Positions 33,863 through 46,954 of a stretch of DNA of 64,000 nt are shown here, in pieces. Position numbers and translations under genes: made by a program. The DNA is taken from assembly GCA_038030265.1 (NCBI GenBank), contig CM075939.1, forward strand, positions 24,657,253-24,721,252. Direction: 5' to 3'. The DNA comes from Corythucha ciliata (lineage: Eukaryota > Arthropoda > Insecta > Hemiptera > Tingidae). Below the pieces are notes generated by a model that made no database searches, was not told the DNA's origin, and saw nothing but the letters and a program-made list of their open reading frames with translations. How positions within the stretch are numbered: position 1 is the first letter of the stretch; each line of letters starts with the position of its first letter.

Positions 33863-35499
33863 AGATTATAGTTTGGAATAGGAGGTGACCTATTTCACAA
33901 TTAATTCAAATGAGACAGAATTGCAGTAGCTCGTAGTAACGCGAAAGAAGAAAAAAAAAATCAAAAGTGTATTTGCCTGATTATTTATGAAAGAGCAATG
34001 TAAATATAAAAATATGGATGCAATAAGGAAATCAATAAAAAATAGATAAAAAAAGAAATAACTTCATCTTCCTTATTTCGAATCAACTTGCACCCAAGAT
34101 ATACGAGAAGCAATTGTTTGTCGTGTGATTACAGGTCGGCGGAAGTGGTGGGTGTGAGGGGATGCAAAGGGTGTGTGAGGGGGGGGGGGTAATAATTCAC
34201 GGCCAAACCATCGTGTTGTGAACAAAGATCATAAATCGTGAAGAAATAATTAAGGGAGTGTCAGGTTCAAAAAAGAAGACGCTCTCTTTATATTTCCATT
34301 TCCCTCCGCACAGATTTCAATTCTCCTCCACGCTTTTTTTAAGGGTATTTATGGCGGACCGGCCTATAAATAATATGATATGGCATAACGTGAAATCCAA
34401 ATTAGTCTCCTCCTAAATAGTTCAATGGAATACACAGGATGGTCTTTTATTCCCCACCAGACGGACGGACAGACAGATTTTATTCCCTCGTCTATTATCA
34501 CCCAAAAAATCCCTGAAAAGAAAATGAGTTGTCTCATTTTTAGGGTCATTTCAATATTTCAAATGTCAAGGACTTGATTTCCCCGCCTTGATACAGTTTT
34601 CCTGGCTTACTATTGTAATATTATTTTTTATTGAAGTTTGAACAGCGTTCCATGACAGGTGGCTGGCTTATTTAAAAGCCCGTTGCTCGCAATAAATTAC
34701 TCAAAAAATGACCACGCCTGTTCCCAGATTGGCACATGAAATTTAGCGTTGAAAAAAATAAACGGATGATGAGAGGGGAAAAATAGGAATTCAAATTAGA
34801 TGAGTTTAAAAAAAAAAAAATGCTCAAGGCCTCGAAGCGCTGGTGCTTCTTCTTTTACTCTGAACTCACATTGCTTCTTTACTGGAGTTTGAAATGATTG
34901 CAACACAACAATAATGGCAAGGATGCAACAAAATTGATGGAAAAAAAAAAAAAAAAAAAAAAAAAAAAGAATAACAAGGTGGAATGGCTGGGATATCGAG
35001 GGTAACCACCAAGATTTCATTTATAAACAAAATACACGATGTGATGACTTGATGAGGTCAATGTCGTATCATTATTATAATAACAAACGATGAATGACAT
35101 TACAGCAAGTTTGACGTTCATCCTACTGTAAAGATTGTATCGTCGACCTATCCTGGGAACCTTGAATATTTTGCCGGAAAGGCAGTTTTTTGTTGTAAAT
35201 TGATATTTTTGAGGATAATACTTACATTCAAGAAACAATAAAATAAAATCCTTCATGTAAGAAAAACAGCACACTAATTTCACTAACACTTCAATAAATG
35301 AAAAAAAAAATAATAATAATAATTCAACAGAAAAAAAAATCGAACGATTCAAAAAACGACACAAGCCTTCCGGGAGGCAACGCTTCTGACTGTCAACGCG
35401 GCTAAACCGAGTCTGAAGACTGTAGGGGAGACGGCGAGAAAAAAAAGGAAACAAAAATAAGAGGAGTTCCCTCCCGCCGGTCACCTCAACGGTGGTAAG

Positions 35500-35587
35500 G
35501 AAGAATAAGAAGAAGAAGAAAAAGAAGAAGAAGAAGAAGAAGAAGAAGAAGAAGAAGAAGAAGAAGAAGAAGAAGAAGAAGAAGAAG

Positions 35588-35618
<31 letters not shown>

Positions 35619-35660
35619 GAAGAGAAGAATAAGAAGACGAACAAGAACAAGAAGGAGGTG
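35500..35660 (+). repeat. (GAA)n microsatellite / polypurine tract
   Basis: Over 110 bases of nearly pure AAG/GAA repeat at about 35506-35616, then a purine-rich tail. On the minus strand it makes a long poly-Phe frame, which is an artefact of the repeat. Confidence 0.95.
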
Positions 35661-36035
35661 GCAGTCTTTCCTTTCTTTTCGAAGGCGTAGAAGGATCGCA
35701 GGATGGAAACATCAAGTTGAGGACTCCCTCTCTGGCGTTAACAACACACAAGGCCTGGAAACTGCGAAGATACTCCATAAATTGACACGTTGTCCTGTGA
35801 TGACAACATTTTAGTCTCAGAAGCAGGCTACTAGGTCAAGAAACTGGAAATTCAGTCCCAGAATCTGATTGTTCAGTAATAAAAAAAAAAAAGTGATTCA
35901 GGACTCAGGTCAGAAACTAATACGGTGATATGTTCATATGTAGATAGCTCCACTAATCCCAGATCTACAGTTTTTTCTGTAGGTCTACAGTTTTTTGGGT
36001 GGTCCATAGGTCTAAAGTTTTCGCAAGTCATACGC

Positions 36036-36065
36036 AAATTATGGTAGTTTTGACTACCATAATTT
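36036..36065. other. Perfect 12-bp hairpin
   Basis: AAATTATGGTAG and CTACCATAATTT are separated by six bases. It lies in a stretch with repeated TCTACAGTTTTTT motifs. No function can be assigned. Confidence 0.7.
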
Positions 36066-36521
36066 GAAATTTTGGTGAATATTAAACTCTGAAATGAGAG
36101 GTGAGGCACACCCATGAAATCAGTGGTGGATCTATACACTTAGGTATCAGGCCCCATAGTCACTAAATCCTCCAGTGCATGGCAAGGGTGAAATCGCCAT
36201 TTAGGGACAGTATACGCGGCGCTGGCGCACAGTAGACATAAGAAATACAATGTCCCAAGAACATTCCATTAGTGGTTTTTGAGAAAACGCGTTAATGTGT
36301 GAGTGATATTAAATGCTGAAAGCGAAAAAGCAGTGATACGTGGCTGGAATTGAGAAAAAAAATTTCGCTCCGGCAGCTGGCGGTCGGAAAGAGTGCATTT
36401 CATTTTGTATACGGATACCCTAAGCCGTCCCAGAAGTAGTAATGTTGAGACCATGATTTGTTTCGTTTATGTTTGACCCTCCCTCGTACTGTTTGCTGCC
36501 GGGTTTGTTTAAGCTGAACTT

Positions 36522-37340
36522 AATGGGAATCAAGGCTATTTCAAAATGGAATCATCATACCGAATATGATGCTTCTAGAATCAACTGGTGATTTTTAGTG
36601 ATTTTTTTACCATTTCAAGCCCTATTTTCCCCCCCACCACCTTGACCGATTTGGCCCAAATGCAATACCGACCGGGGTCTTATGACTACTGATTTTTTTG
36701 CCAAAGCGCGTTCCGCTAAATTAATTTCTACGAGAGTTATCGTGCTAACAAGACCACACACTTACTTCCACCACGGGGGCACCACCCCCTCCCCCTTGAC
36801 TTTTTCAAAAAACTAAAATGGGAATCAAAGGCTAGTCTAACATGGAGTATACGTACCGAATATGATGCTTCTAGAATAAACTGGTGATTTTTAGTGATTT
36901 TTTTACCATTTCAACCCCTATTTTCCCCCCCTCCACCTTGACCGATTTGGCCCAAATGCAATACCGACCGGGATCTTATGACTACTGATTTTTTACATAA
37001 AGCGCGTTCTGCTAAATTAATTTCTACGAGAGTTATCGTGCTAACAAGACCACACACTTCCACCCCGGGGGCACCACCCCCTCCCCCTTGACTTTTTCAA
37101 AAAATTAAAATGGGAATCAAAGGCTAGTCTAACATGGAGTATACGTACCGAATATGATGCTTCTAGAATCAACTGGTGATTTTTAGTGATTTTTTGACGA
37201 TTTCAAGCCCGATTTTCCCCCCCTCCACCTTGACCGATTTGGCCCAAATGCAATACCGACCGGTGTCTTATGACTACTGATTTTTGTGCCAAAGCGCGTT
37301 CCGCTAAATTAATTTCTACGAGAGTTATCGTGCTAACAAG
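36522..37340 (+). repeat. Three-copy tandem repeat, ~294-bp unit
   Basis: Copies start at 36522, 36817 and 37109 with AATGGGAATCAA and share long stretches such as ACCGAATATGATGCTTCTAG. Spacing is 295 and 292 bp; the third copy stops at GTGCTAACAAG. Copies differ by few substitutions, so the expansion is fairly recent. Followed by an (AT)n tract at about 37355-37375. Confidence 0.93.
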
Positions 37341-37499
37341 GAAACGGCCATAAAGATATATATATATATATATATAAAGAAATATATATATGAATTCCGG
37401 AGACCACTGAATTCGTGTTCTAGAGGTTCTGAAACGTGAAAAAAACATGACATGACCCATGTTTGCCACCATCACGACGAGACCAATAGTGCATTTTTC

Positions 37500-37660
37500 A
37501 GAATGAAATGCACTAAAAAGGGCTTATTCACCCCAGAAAATAAGAAAAAGCGCTAGTTCACAATAGTTTTCAGGAAAAGCGTTCATTCACGGATAAATTG
37601 AGATAAAGCACTAATTCACTGTTATAATAAAGATAAGGGGCTCAGCAGGAAAAAATGTAA
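37500..37660 (-). repeat. ~30-bp minisatellite R2, short reverse block
   Basis: About five degenerate AAAAAGCGCTAGTTCAC type units. Confidence 0.6.
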
Positions 37661-38084
37661 TATCAAACACGATAAAAAAGGCTTTTCCAACTATCACACA
37701 GGTTGGCCACTCGCTTCACTCATGTAGCCAAACCCAGTGCTCGAGTGTGGAAAGAACGGCTTTACTGCTCTCTTGTAATATAATATTAATAATAATAATA
37801 ATTTGAACTGGATGGCTATTATACCATTAGTAGAAGTAATGCAAAACGTATTCGTTGGTCCACGGCTATTTATGAAAGAGAATTCCCCTTCTACATTTGC
37901 ATTGTAGGCAGGAATTGCAAAGAAACATTGTCACATTTTATAAAATTCTTGTTTCACTAGCAAAATATTCCCGAAAATGTATACCAATACGACGGAAATT
38001 GAACAAAATATGAGTCCTGGGAAGCCAAAAACTCGTAGGTTGGAGATTGACCAAATATACAAAATTTATAAAGGAGGACATTTT

Positions 38085-38179
38085 TATCTCTTTTTTTCGA
38101 AAAAGATACCGGACGCCGGACAAAGGTCTGAGAAAGAGGATATGTCCTCCAAGAAGAGGACGTACGTCTGGTCACCCTG
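38085..38179 (-). mobile_element. Right end of a hAT-like element (fragment)
   Basis: Read on the minus strand it starts CAGGGTGACCAGACGTACGT, a widely seen terminal repeat, followed by alternating GTCCTCTT and GGACATATCC motifs. The opposite end was not found. Confidence 0.5.
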
Positions 38180-38239
38180 GCCCTGTGGCCCCTTTCCTTG
38201 GATGCACCACGACTGCGCCTAATTGATGGTTTCAGGTGT

Positions 38240-38960
38240 TAAATTTCCTCTAAATAACTTATTTCGGGCTGAATAGTCGCGGGAATTGCAAGTTTCGGTG
38301 TTTTATAGCCAATAAATTCTCACCATGACTAAATAGCAAGTTTTGGAAAGTAAATAGCCACGAAATATCAATTTTGTGAGATGAATGCCAGTTAAATTCA
38401 ACCAGTCCGCGGGAGGGGGCGGGACGTAAATTGCTTGGAGAATGAATACTGAATAGCCACAAAATTGATAGTTTCGAGGTTAAATAGTCACTAAATTAAA
38501 ATTGTCGGATGGTAAACGGCTCAAACTGCGAATTTCGGACGATTAATAGCCACCAAATATTTCAGGCGCGAAATTGCATGCTCGCTGGGAGCAATGTTTG
38601 GCCACTAAATTTCCAGTTTTGTATTAGGACCATCAGCGAAATTGCTAGTTCCGGGGATAAACTGCCACGAAATTGTAAGTTAAGGAGGATATTCGACAGG
38701 AAATTTCACTGGCGAGGGATAAAAAGCAACGAAATGCAAGTTTCAAGAGGTATTGGAAATGTCAAAGGATAAATAACCACTGAATTCAAGTTTTAGGACT
38801 AAATATAGCCACAGCATTGCAAGTTTAGGAGTAAGAAATTGCGAGTTCGAAGCATTACGAGATTCGAGGTTGAAGTATTAGGGCTGAAAAGCTACGAAAT
38901 TATAAGTTTCGGAAGATAAACTGCCACCGTTAGCCGATTGTGGGAAATAGTCAACCGCAA
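38240..38960 (+). repeat. ~30-bp minisatellite R4
   Basis: About twenty copies of a unit close to GAAATTGCAAGTTTCGG followed by GGATAAATAGCCAC. Very irregular spacing. It ends about 100 bp before the Harbinger-type element at 39061. Confidence 0.75.
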
Positions 38961-39060
38961 ACTCGCGAGTTCGGAGAATGCCAAACTGTTGATTCGGAGT
39001 CAAATTCCTTCTCTTTTTGATCAAAGAAACACAACAAACCGCTCTCCGACAGCAACGTTA

Positions 39061-39558
39061 GGAGCCATTCACACGAGCTCAAGCCTGAGCTCGCTCTTTC
39101 TGTTTTCACTTTTTCTTTCTTGAATTTTTCGCTGACGCTGACACGTGACACGTGGTGTAACAAGGACGGACACAGTTTATTGAACAGTTGTGAGTGAAAT
39201 ATATCGAGGTCCGACATGGAAGTGTTTGATGTTGAAAGTTTTAATGCACCTAACTTCAACCTCGAGCTGGTTAGGGGATGGCACCAAAATCTCCTCCTTC
39301 TATTCTTTTTTTTTTCTTTGCAATTAAATAATATGCAGCAGCAGAAAAGGCAATCACTCTGTTTGCCTCCATTACCAGTGAGCTGAACTACACGCTACAC
39401 TGCCACATTTTCTACATGAACAGCGGCTAGAGCACGGGTGGAAGTAATCGTAAAAAGGAGGGGCGTCTTGAGCGAGCTCATGAGCCGGACCCTTTCACAC
39501 TGAGCCAGTTCAAGCGGCTCTCGTGAGCGCGCTCACGTGCGCCCGTCTGAATGGGCCC
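39061..39558. mobile_element. PIF/Harbinger-type element, TTA duplication, GAGC-rich ends
   Basis: 498 bp flanked by TTA (39058-39060, 39559-39561). Terminal repeats are GGAGCCATTCACACGAGCTC and the partner beginning GGGCCCATTCAGACGGGCGC on the other strand. Subterminal zones on both sides are crowded with GAGC/GCTC motifs. A 102-codon minus frame crosses it but is not recognised. No transposase. Confidence 0.85.
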
Positions 39559-39561
39559 TTA

Positions 39562-41552
39562 CAGGCGAATTTTTTTCGGAAGGCGTTCATAACACAGACA
39601 TGCTAACTATGGCGAGTTTGAAATGACCTTAAACTTCAAAAATCGCGTATTTATTAACTGTTGGGTTATTTTACGAACGGATCACGATTTATGCTCTATT
39701 TTGATGTAAATGAACCCTAAAAAATAGATTTATGAATAAGTTCAAACCCATGAAACTTCCTCATTTTCACCAAATATACAACTATTTTGTCATACTTGAA
39801 ATTTCTCAAAATGAAAATAAGTGGTTAGCAGCTACCAGAAAAGCACGTCTGCCAATCAAAAGCGGTTGACAATCGGGGGCAGACAAAAATTTGAGGAAAA
39901 AAAAGAAAAAAGAAGACGAAACTTGACAGGGTTGGCTCATAATCAAACTCTTTCTGCTGCTATCCAAGAAAGAGGGAGTGAATATCTGGCCTGGGAAAGC
40001 GACTGTAACTGTGCTGCCACTGGGGGGCGAATGCCCCCTCTGATCCCTGGACCGTAAATTTACAAATTGAACCCGTTAATAATACAAGTGTAGTCCTTAC
40101 CTCGATTCGTGCTCTTTTCAAGGATTCTCTTTATTATTTATAGATATGCTTACCTGAAACGAAAACAAAAAAATTGTGAGCAATAGTACGAGGCAGTTGG
40201 CTCAACTGGGAATCCTGTTAAGTTGTAGGTACTAAAGGAACAATATACAAAAAGGGGGCCGTAAGGGCAAACCAAACGTGTGTCGTAAACAGCACGATTA
40301 ACCAATCCCGGTATAGGAGCTGTTGGGATTGTAATTAAGCTTTTATAAATTCCTAATTACAACCAACCGTTTTAATTTACCTCGAAATGGAGAATGGAAT
40401 GCATTTATATCGTAATTTCGATGCATTTACATTAAACAAGATCCCATGAATGGTTGCTGTAAGTACACGAAAAATGGCGAGTCATTTATTGTATTTCTAC
40501 AACATTGGAGAGAAAGAAAAAAAAAACATGTTTCGTCGGAAAATCCGTTACAAAAACGATGTTTTCCCCTCATTTTATAAGTCCAAGTGTGTATTTGTAA
40601 TCTCGCATCTTGGGATCGATCAATAAATTAAATCCTGCACGTTGTTCAGCAATTCGAAATCGTTCCAATACATTTAATTGCCTCATTATAGAGTCGAATA
40701 AAATAGTGTTTAAATCGCCTTATTAAGATAAAGCAAAAAATGATGACGACAAACTGTCTCGATATAGGGTTTGAATAATGCAAGTAAAACGCCGTATACT
40801 ATTGCATTTAAATACAAAAAATTCCAATTTCTCGTTGGAAAGGCTTCGTAATTTGAACGAACATTTTGTGAGAACCCTAGCCCTACATAGCTATGTACAG
40901 TGAAATGCAAAAAATACACAATTAGCCTCTTAAATTTCTTGGTCGAAAGCTCGAGAGAGACTAAAAAAATCGATAGGAAGGAAATAGGAGAAAAGTTCAT
41001 TCTCCAGTAGTACATAAAACGAAAGTTTAGAATAAGCCCCTAGCAATTCACCCCCACTCCACCATCATCGTTATCCTTCGATATGCAACCTCATTTTGTC
41101 GGCAACTAGACTTCTTCAACTCACCAGTACAATTTCAAAGGATTCAACTCGTATCGTTGAGTTTGTGTGTGTGAGGGAGCGGGGGGAGCAGCATCTATCG
41201 CTTCAAATTGGTTTAAAACATAAAAATGGAAGTCCCAAGATCGTTAGCACTCACTTTCAAAAAATGGCCAGTTCGTGCCTTGCAAGTTAGACACGTCGAA
41301 GGGAAAAAAAAAAAAATCTTGCAAGACCAAGTCGTCTCCCCACATCGGTAAGGTGAACAAAACTCGAAAGGTCCCATTATAATGCTGCAGATACGACTAA
41401 ATGGCTATGGTTGCACCCCTCCAAACAGGGTGGAAATGCGTTTTAACCGTTGGCCAAGGGGAGGGGGGAACCTACTACAGGCAACTAACTGCGACCAAAT
41501 TCGGACTAATGGATTATTTACGCTACATAAATTGGAAAAAGGACGTTTTACC

Positions 41553-41588
<36 letters not shown>

Positions 41589-42145
41589 GGAAGAACCCTC
41601 GGGTCCTTGAAGGAGGATTGAGCAGAAATAAGGAGACATGCTGTCATTAAAGCGGGGGATGTATTTTAAGGGGCGAGCAGAGGCTTCATAGAATCTGAAA
41701 TTGAAACGGATTTAAATGATTACATGATATTTGATCCCCTATTCTGTTCAATCCCGTTCCATGAAAAAAAAAGCTTCTCATGGCGCCTTTTCGACCTAAC
41801 TGTCTCTTCATTGTTTCATCCGACACTGATTTTTTTTTCTTTCTCTCTTCTTAAAAACACTCAATTATGCTAAGAAATGTTTGCTCAGGTTTTTCTTCTT
41901 TCCCCCGTAGAAAATTACGCTTCACTTCCAAACCGCTACTTCGTTGTTTTTTATTCACGCAATATTTTTAACTGTTTTTCCTTCATTTTTCGCAGTTCAT
42001 TTTTCTTAAGACTCCCCCCCCCTAACCAACCCCGCAAATCCATGCAAAGGATTATTCTGACCTTCTTTTTTGACGTCTCCATTTCTGTTTGAACGAAAAA
42101 GCACCACGATGTCGATGATCTTTTCCCATTCCTTTTTTCCCTTAC
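39562..42145. other. No gene recognised
   Basis: AT-rich sequence with a 29-base T run near 41556-41585 and poly-A runs near 40510 and 41305. Frames are short; those spanning the T run are artefacts. Confidence 0.45.
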
Positions 42146-42386
42146 ACCATTGACCGGGCCGGGAAAGGGTGGAGCCTCTATTACTCGTTCTGCTACTGTC
42201 TTCACCGTCACTATGCCCTCCATCATCACAACAACCACGTAAAAATCTCAGGTGTACTTTGGTTACATGACCTTGCCACAAGTTCCTTAAAACATCACTG
42301 CCCAGATCAGACCTCTTCCAATGACTACGACACGACCAGAGAGTTGTTGTGGCTATTGCTCGGGTCGAGTTACTTCGTCGCGTCAT
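42146..42386 (-). CDS. Candidate first coding exon, unassigned
   Basis: Open from an ATG at 42386 to a GTAAGG donor whose exon side is base 42146, 80 codons plus one base. Starts MTRRSNSTRAIATTTLWSCR and ends in a Ser/Asp/Arg-rich stretch with SDGEDSSRTSNRGSTLSRPG, the composition of a disordered regulatory protein tail. It is on the same strand as the GEF/GAP gene, 26 kb upstream of the DH exon, and could be its 5' coding exon, but no joining exon was found. An overlapping frame is also open. Confidence 0.35.
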
Positions 42387-45300
42387 ACGAGTTTTTGACA
42401 AATGGGGGGAAAAAAACCTGACCCGTACGAATAATTTTGACGAAGGCGAAAAAATTCTTGTGAGCTAAAATTAACATAATCGTATAATTTATAAACACAC
42501 CAAAAATAGGCTCATCAAATAAATTAAGGACCATGATTGGTTAGGTCATAAACTATATTGCAAGTAATTTACGGTGACATAAATTCGGGTTACAGGGAAT
42601 TTTTACAAAAAAGTTTTGGGTAAACAAAAACACAATGCACAATGATTTTCCTCATTCAATTTTTAATAATTTCTCTTTAAAACAATAGGGTACGGCGATA
42701 GTTTGACGGAGGTTTCAAATTGACAACCGTGCAAAATCAGCTTTGTTATTTATACGACGGGCGTAATAATTTATAACAGCTTGGCACGTCTGTGGTAGTA
42801 TAAAGTGAGAGAGAGGGAGAAAAAAGAATGTTATATAGGGTATGGTGGCCTTTTAAGGAAAAGACTAATCAAACAAATTAAGTGCTTATAACAACCGTAA
42901 ATCGTTAAACTCAATCATTTCGACTTGGTAGCCAAGAGGAGTCATTCAAGCCCCCCCCCCCCCCAAAGCCGCCGCCACCGGCCAATGGCTTTGTGTTCAG
43001 GCCTTCTGTAGTAAATGAAGCGTTTATTTTGATGCTGTTCGGTTTTGATTATTATTCGTTTTATACTCGTAAAATGTAATCCTCCGACGGTGGCCCAGGT
43101 TCAGACATTTGAGACATTACGGTTTAGAGAGGAGGTTGAAGGGGTCACGGATTAGTTAAAGAGCCGAACGATCGAGTGGTATACCTGACGGAGGTTTAAC
43201 GGCGATTGGCTTATTGAAGGACCTTTATGGCCAATGAACAACACGACAGAAGTTAATTCGTGGGTCCGTCTCCTATGTGCATATGGAAAGGCTCCTGAGC
43301 TCTTTCACACTGCCAATATAAGCCCCTCCGTGTGGCAGCGGGTCTTTGTGCTATATAGATAGATGGTTTAGGTGCCACCGAGGGCGACTTCTTCGTTAAT
43401 TATTTAAAGCTCCACCGTGAATCACCAGCCACTAACCGAAAGGATCTGAAGGTTCTAAAAAATTCGTTTCTATGGTTAACTGCAACAGACGAGACCCCGC
43501 GGCATAAAAAATGACATTACAAACAGTTCGCAAGTGAATATAGGTTTCCTCTGTTCATTTTGCGGTGTCATGACAGGCGCATATCTGGGTTGTTAAGGGC
43601 ATCAACAATCATTTGACTTTCGTACCCTCCTCTCCTCTTTATTTCGTCATAAAAAAACTCATCCGTTGGCACTTAACGTCTTTGATTTGCAGTCTGTTCC
43701 GCTTAGAAATTGGCGTTAGAACGGATTGAACATAAAACAAGCGAATGGATACACAAAACCTGCTCAAAAAATAACATTCTAACTTCATGAAGCCCTACTA
43801 CTGAAGGGATTGATAGGTTTATCGCCCGCTAGAAAGATTTTGAACTCTCGTAAACAGGTATACTAAATCAGCTCACACACTCTTCGTAAATTCAAAGAAA
43901 AAAAAAATGTCTTCTCAAGGTATGAGAAAAAACGCTGACAGGAGCTTAGCCGCATCAAAAGCATTTAATTTTTCTTTAAAAAAAAGTCTAGGGGTGCACA
44001 ATGACATTACTTTTCACCACCAGGATGGCTACTAACCTCGGGGAACCGACCCTGCTTCTCAGAACTTAAAAAACTGCTCGGGTTCCACGCTGTCTGGAAG
44101 GAAACGGCAACGACCAACCGACTTCCCCAAACACTCATCTCCTGTGAAGTTCCCGGTGATTGTGTGAGTGTGTGTGGGGGGAGGGGGGGAGCACCTGTTG
44201 GGTGTCAGTCGAAAAAAGGTGGCGAGTTCACAGGAAGAAAGGCAATCTGCAGTAAAGCCAATTTAAACTGATGAGATTTTAGGGCCTTCAAATATTTGGA
44301 GAAAGGATTTTAAGCTTGATCTTACTTGTTGGCCACAATCTGTTATTTTACTGACATTTTCCAAAAAATAACTCAAGGTGTAACGACATCTCATTTCAAT
44401 TTAATTGAATTCACCGCACGTTAGCGGGATAGTAATCTCATAAATTATTTTTAAAAAGAGGCTTAAGGTTAAGATTCTTAAAAAGGAACGAAGCTGTTTA
44501 TTTTACATTGCTTCATGTTTATTCAATCCACTCCCCCCACCACAAATTTAAAGCTCGTTCATTTTCGTGGAACTGTCGCTCCTTACCAATAAGTGATTAG
44601 GTAATTACTCCCCAGGCACTACATTTTTTTATTTCTCACTCTTGTATTTTCCAAACAGGACGATCGAGAAAAAAAAAAATCAGGCTTGCCATTTAAGCAA
44701 ACTCTGTAGCATCAAATGTGGTCTCCTCTGACGCTGACATAACTTTTTTTCTTTCTGTTGCAGGTGCTTTCCAAGAGATCCATGACCCACCCGTAGGTCA
44801 GGCTAACAATTTTTTCCTGACTCTCTCATTTCGCTTGTCGCGTCTCCACCCCGCCGGTGGGGGGGGGGGGAGCATTAAATTTAATTTGTTCTTCAATATC
44901 TTAAAAACTTGGTCCTACTTGGTAAAGTGTTGATGGCTCTGTAGGAATGGGAGGGGGTACTCACTTTTAACGTTTTACCTATTTCCCAGAAACCAGGTAA
45001 AAAAAAGTATGGATAGGTTTAAACCCTCTCGACCTTATGATGAACACGCCTCAACTCTAAGGGTATGCTACTCGCAATACAAATACTTGGAACTAATTAG
45101 GGCCGAGAAGAAATCACAGTCACGTACATGTATGTACTATCGTATAGATGAAGACAGCGTAAATAATTCGTGAAGAAAAGCGTAAGCGCTGGGTGATTTA
45201 AATGCAACAAACGCTTTTGCGAGAGGTTTGCTACATGGGAGGAGGAACAGGGTACTATTATGTACACATTAAATCTGTAAATTATCATTTTTTCTCGTTA

Positions 45301-46954
45301 CGCAAGCATTTTACATTCTTACTCGACACAAAAATACACGCAAAACTCCCCACAGTTATTAGTCACTTCGGAAGTCCTTGCATCTGTCAGGGCCTTAAAA
45401 GAAATCTATACGCTATTCAACGTATACTCGTGAAAGTAGGCAGTCATTTGTTATAGGTAGATTGGATTTCAAATACAAGCAGCAACACCCAGGCGTCCTC
45501 CTACCTTTATTTTAATTTGACAGTGATATTGGCAAAGCGGCACGGTTTCTTCCCCAGCCATAATTAACTTAAAACTCTGAGCCGATCCTCCTCTCCGAAT
45601 TTTTTCCCAGCAATGCTCAGGCTATTTATCACTCGAAGAAAATATTCGTCTATTCATTTTTATTCCACGTTACCTCCTATAGATATAATAACCCTTACAA
45701 ATTCTGCCGAATCGTTTTCGTGAACTAAAGTGAAAGTTTCTTCAATAGCATGGACAATTTTAGGGGGAAAATACCAGTTTCTGAACTGTTTTACTCTATT
45801 TTTTCGGGAGGCAAAGTTCAAGAGGTAAGCCGGCGGTGGGGCGTAAACATCGATATACTGGTGTATTCCAACCGTGACTTCGGTTCGGTCGTTTGGTCGA
45901 TCTAAGGAGGATACTTCTTGCACATTTAATTCCCCCCCCCCCTCAACATCTTCAATTATAGCGTTTTCTATTAGCACAAAAACTGGAGCTGGGGCTGCTC
46001 AAGGTCTGATCTGATAAGAGTTTGAAGGTTCCATTTGCCAATTGATCCTCAGCAGAGCGACGTTTTATTCGTTCCATTTACCTCTACGCTCCTTCATGGA
46101 TCAGAGCTGGTGCATCTTCAACTGCTCCGTCAAAATCGGCGGAGCGGTAAACCTCTCTTTGAAGGTTCATTGTGATACTGATAACTATAAGCATAGTTTT
46201 GAATTGAGTTCGTATTTTGTTTTTCGTCGTGGATGAAGCAATGAAGAATTTGTTGAACGAAAGCGGTTTAACAATAATTCAAGTTCGGTTATTAGTTGGT
46301 TTGGTACCATTATCGTCGATTACTCAACAGATCCAGAGAAGTGGTCGAATGAAGCCACCAGGCTCCTTTTGAAATGTATGGATAACTCTAGTCTAGAGTC
46401 AAGCTCGTCCGACGAAAAATATGAAAATAGGAAGACTACGAGGGCTATTATTGCAGCATCAATCAATAAGGACAAGACAGAATAACAAAAACCTAGGACC
46501 AGTGTTACAATAGTTACAAAACGGTTATCCGGATTCTCTACATTAACGAAGTTATTCCCTTTATGTATTACATATGTCCCCCCCCCCCCAAAGTCAACAA
46601 GACAAAGCGTGTTTGCTGGCCGAGAATTTATAAATTCGCAACTTGTTTTTAGAGGATATCAATATGTTCTTGGAAGAACATTATTAATGGAATTGTGCAT
46701 TGAACTCATGAAGGGGTGCACCCGATTTGTTCAAAGTGCTAATAAATACAAGCACTCCACACAAATATACAAGTGCTCAGATCATGCACGCAAGTAAATA
46801 TGTACTTCCATTCAATACAAACACAAAACCTAAAAAAAAAAAATCATGAGGAGGGAGGTTGTCGATTAGCCAGGTCGATCCGAGCGGGCTCTTTGACGTC
46901 ACAAGAGCCGCCCCAGAGTGTTTCGTATTCGCGCGGTAAATCTTGTCCGATATA
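42387..46954. other. No gene recognised
   Basis: Mostly AT-rich. 42900-43450 is richer in GC with a 14-base C run at 42951-42964. Other C or G runs lie near 44861, 45932 and 46578. A 105-codon minus frame at 45660-45977 (IDVYAPPPAYLLNFASRKNR within) matches no family I know. Confidence 0.45.

Noticed and set aside
35017..35778. 253-codon minus-strand frame, mostly poly-Phe
   Set aside because: Produced by the (GAA)n microsatellite on the other strand; no protein features outside the repeat.
36120..36160. CAGTGGTGGATCTATACACT as a hAT end
   Set aside because: Only a loose resemblance, with no partner or 8-bp duplication.
41382..41647. Overlapping frames with poly-Phe or poly-Lys
   Set aside because: Created by the 29-base T run; no conserved residues.
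45660..45977. 105-codon minus frame as a gene
   Set aside because: No family match, no clear splice or start context; C-run at one end suggests a chance frame.
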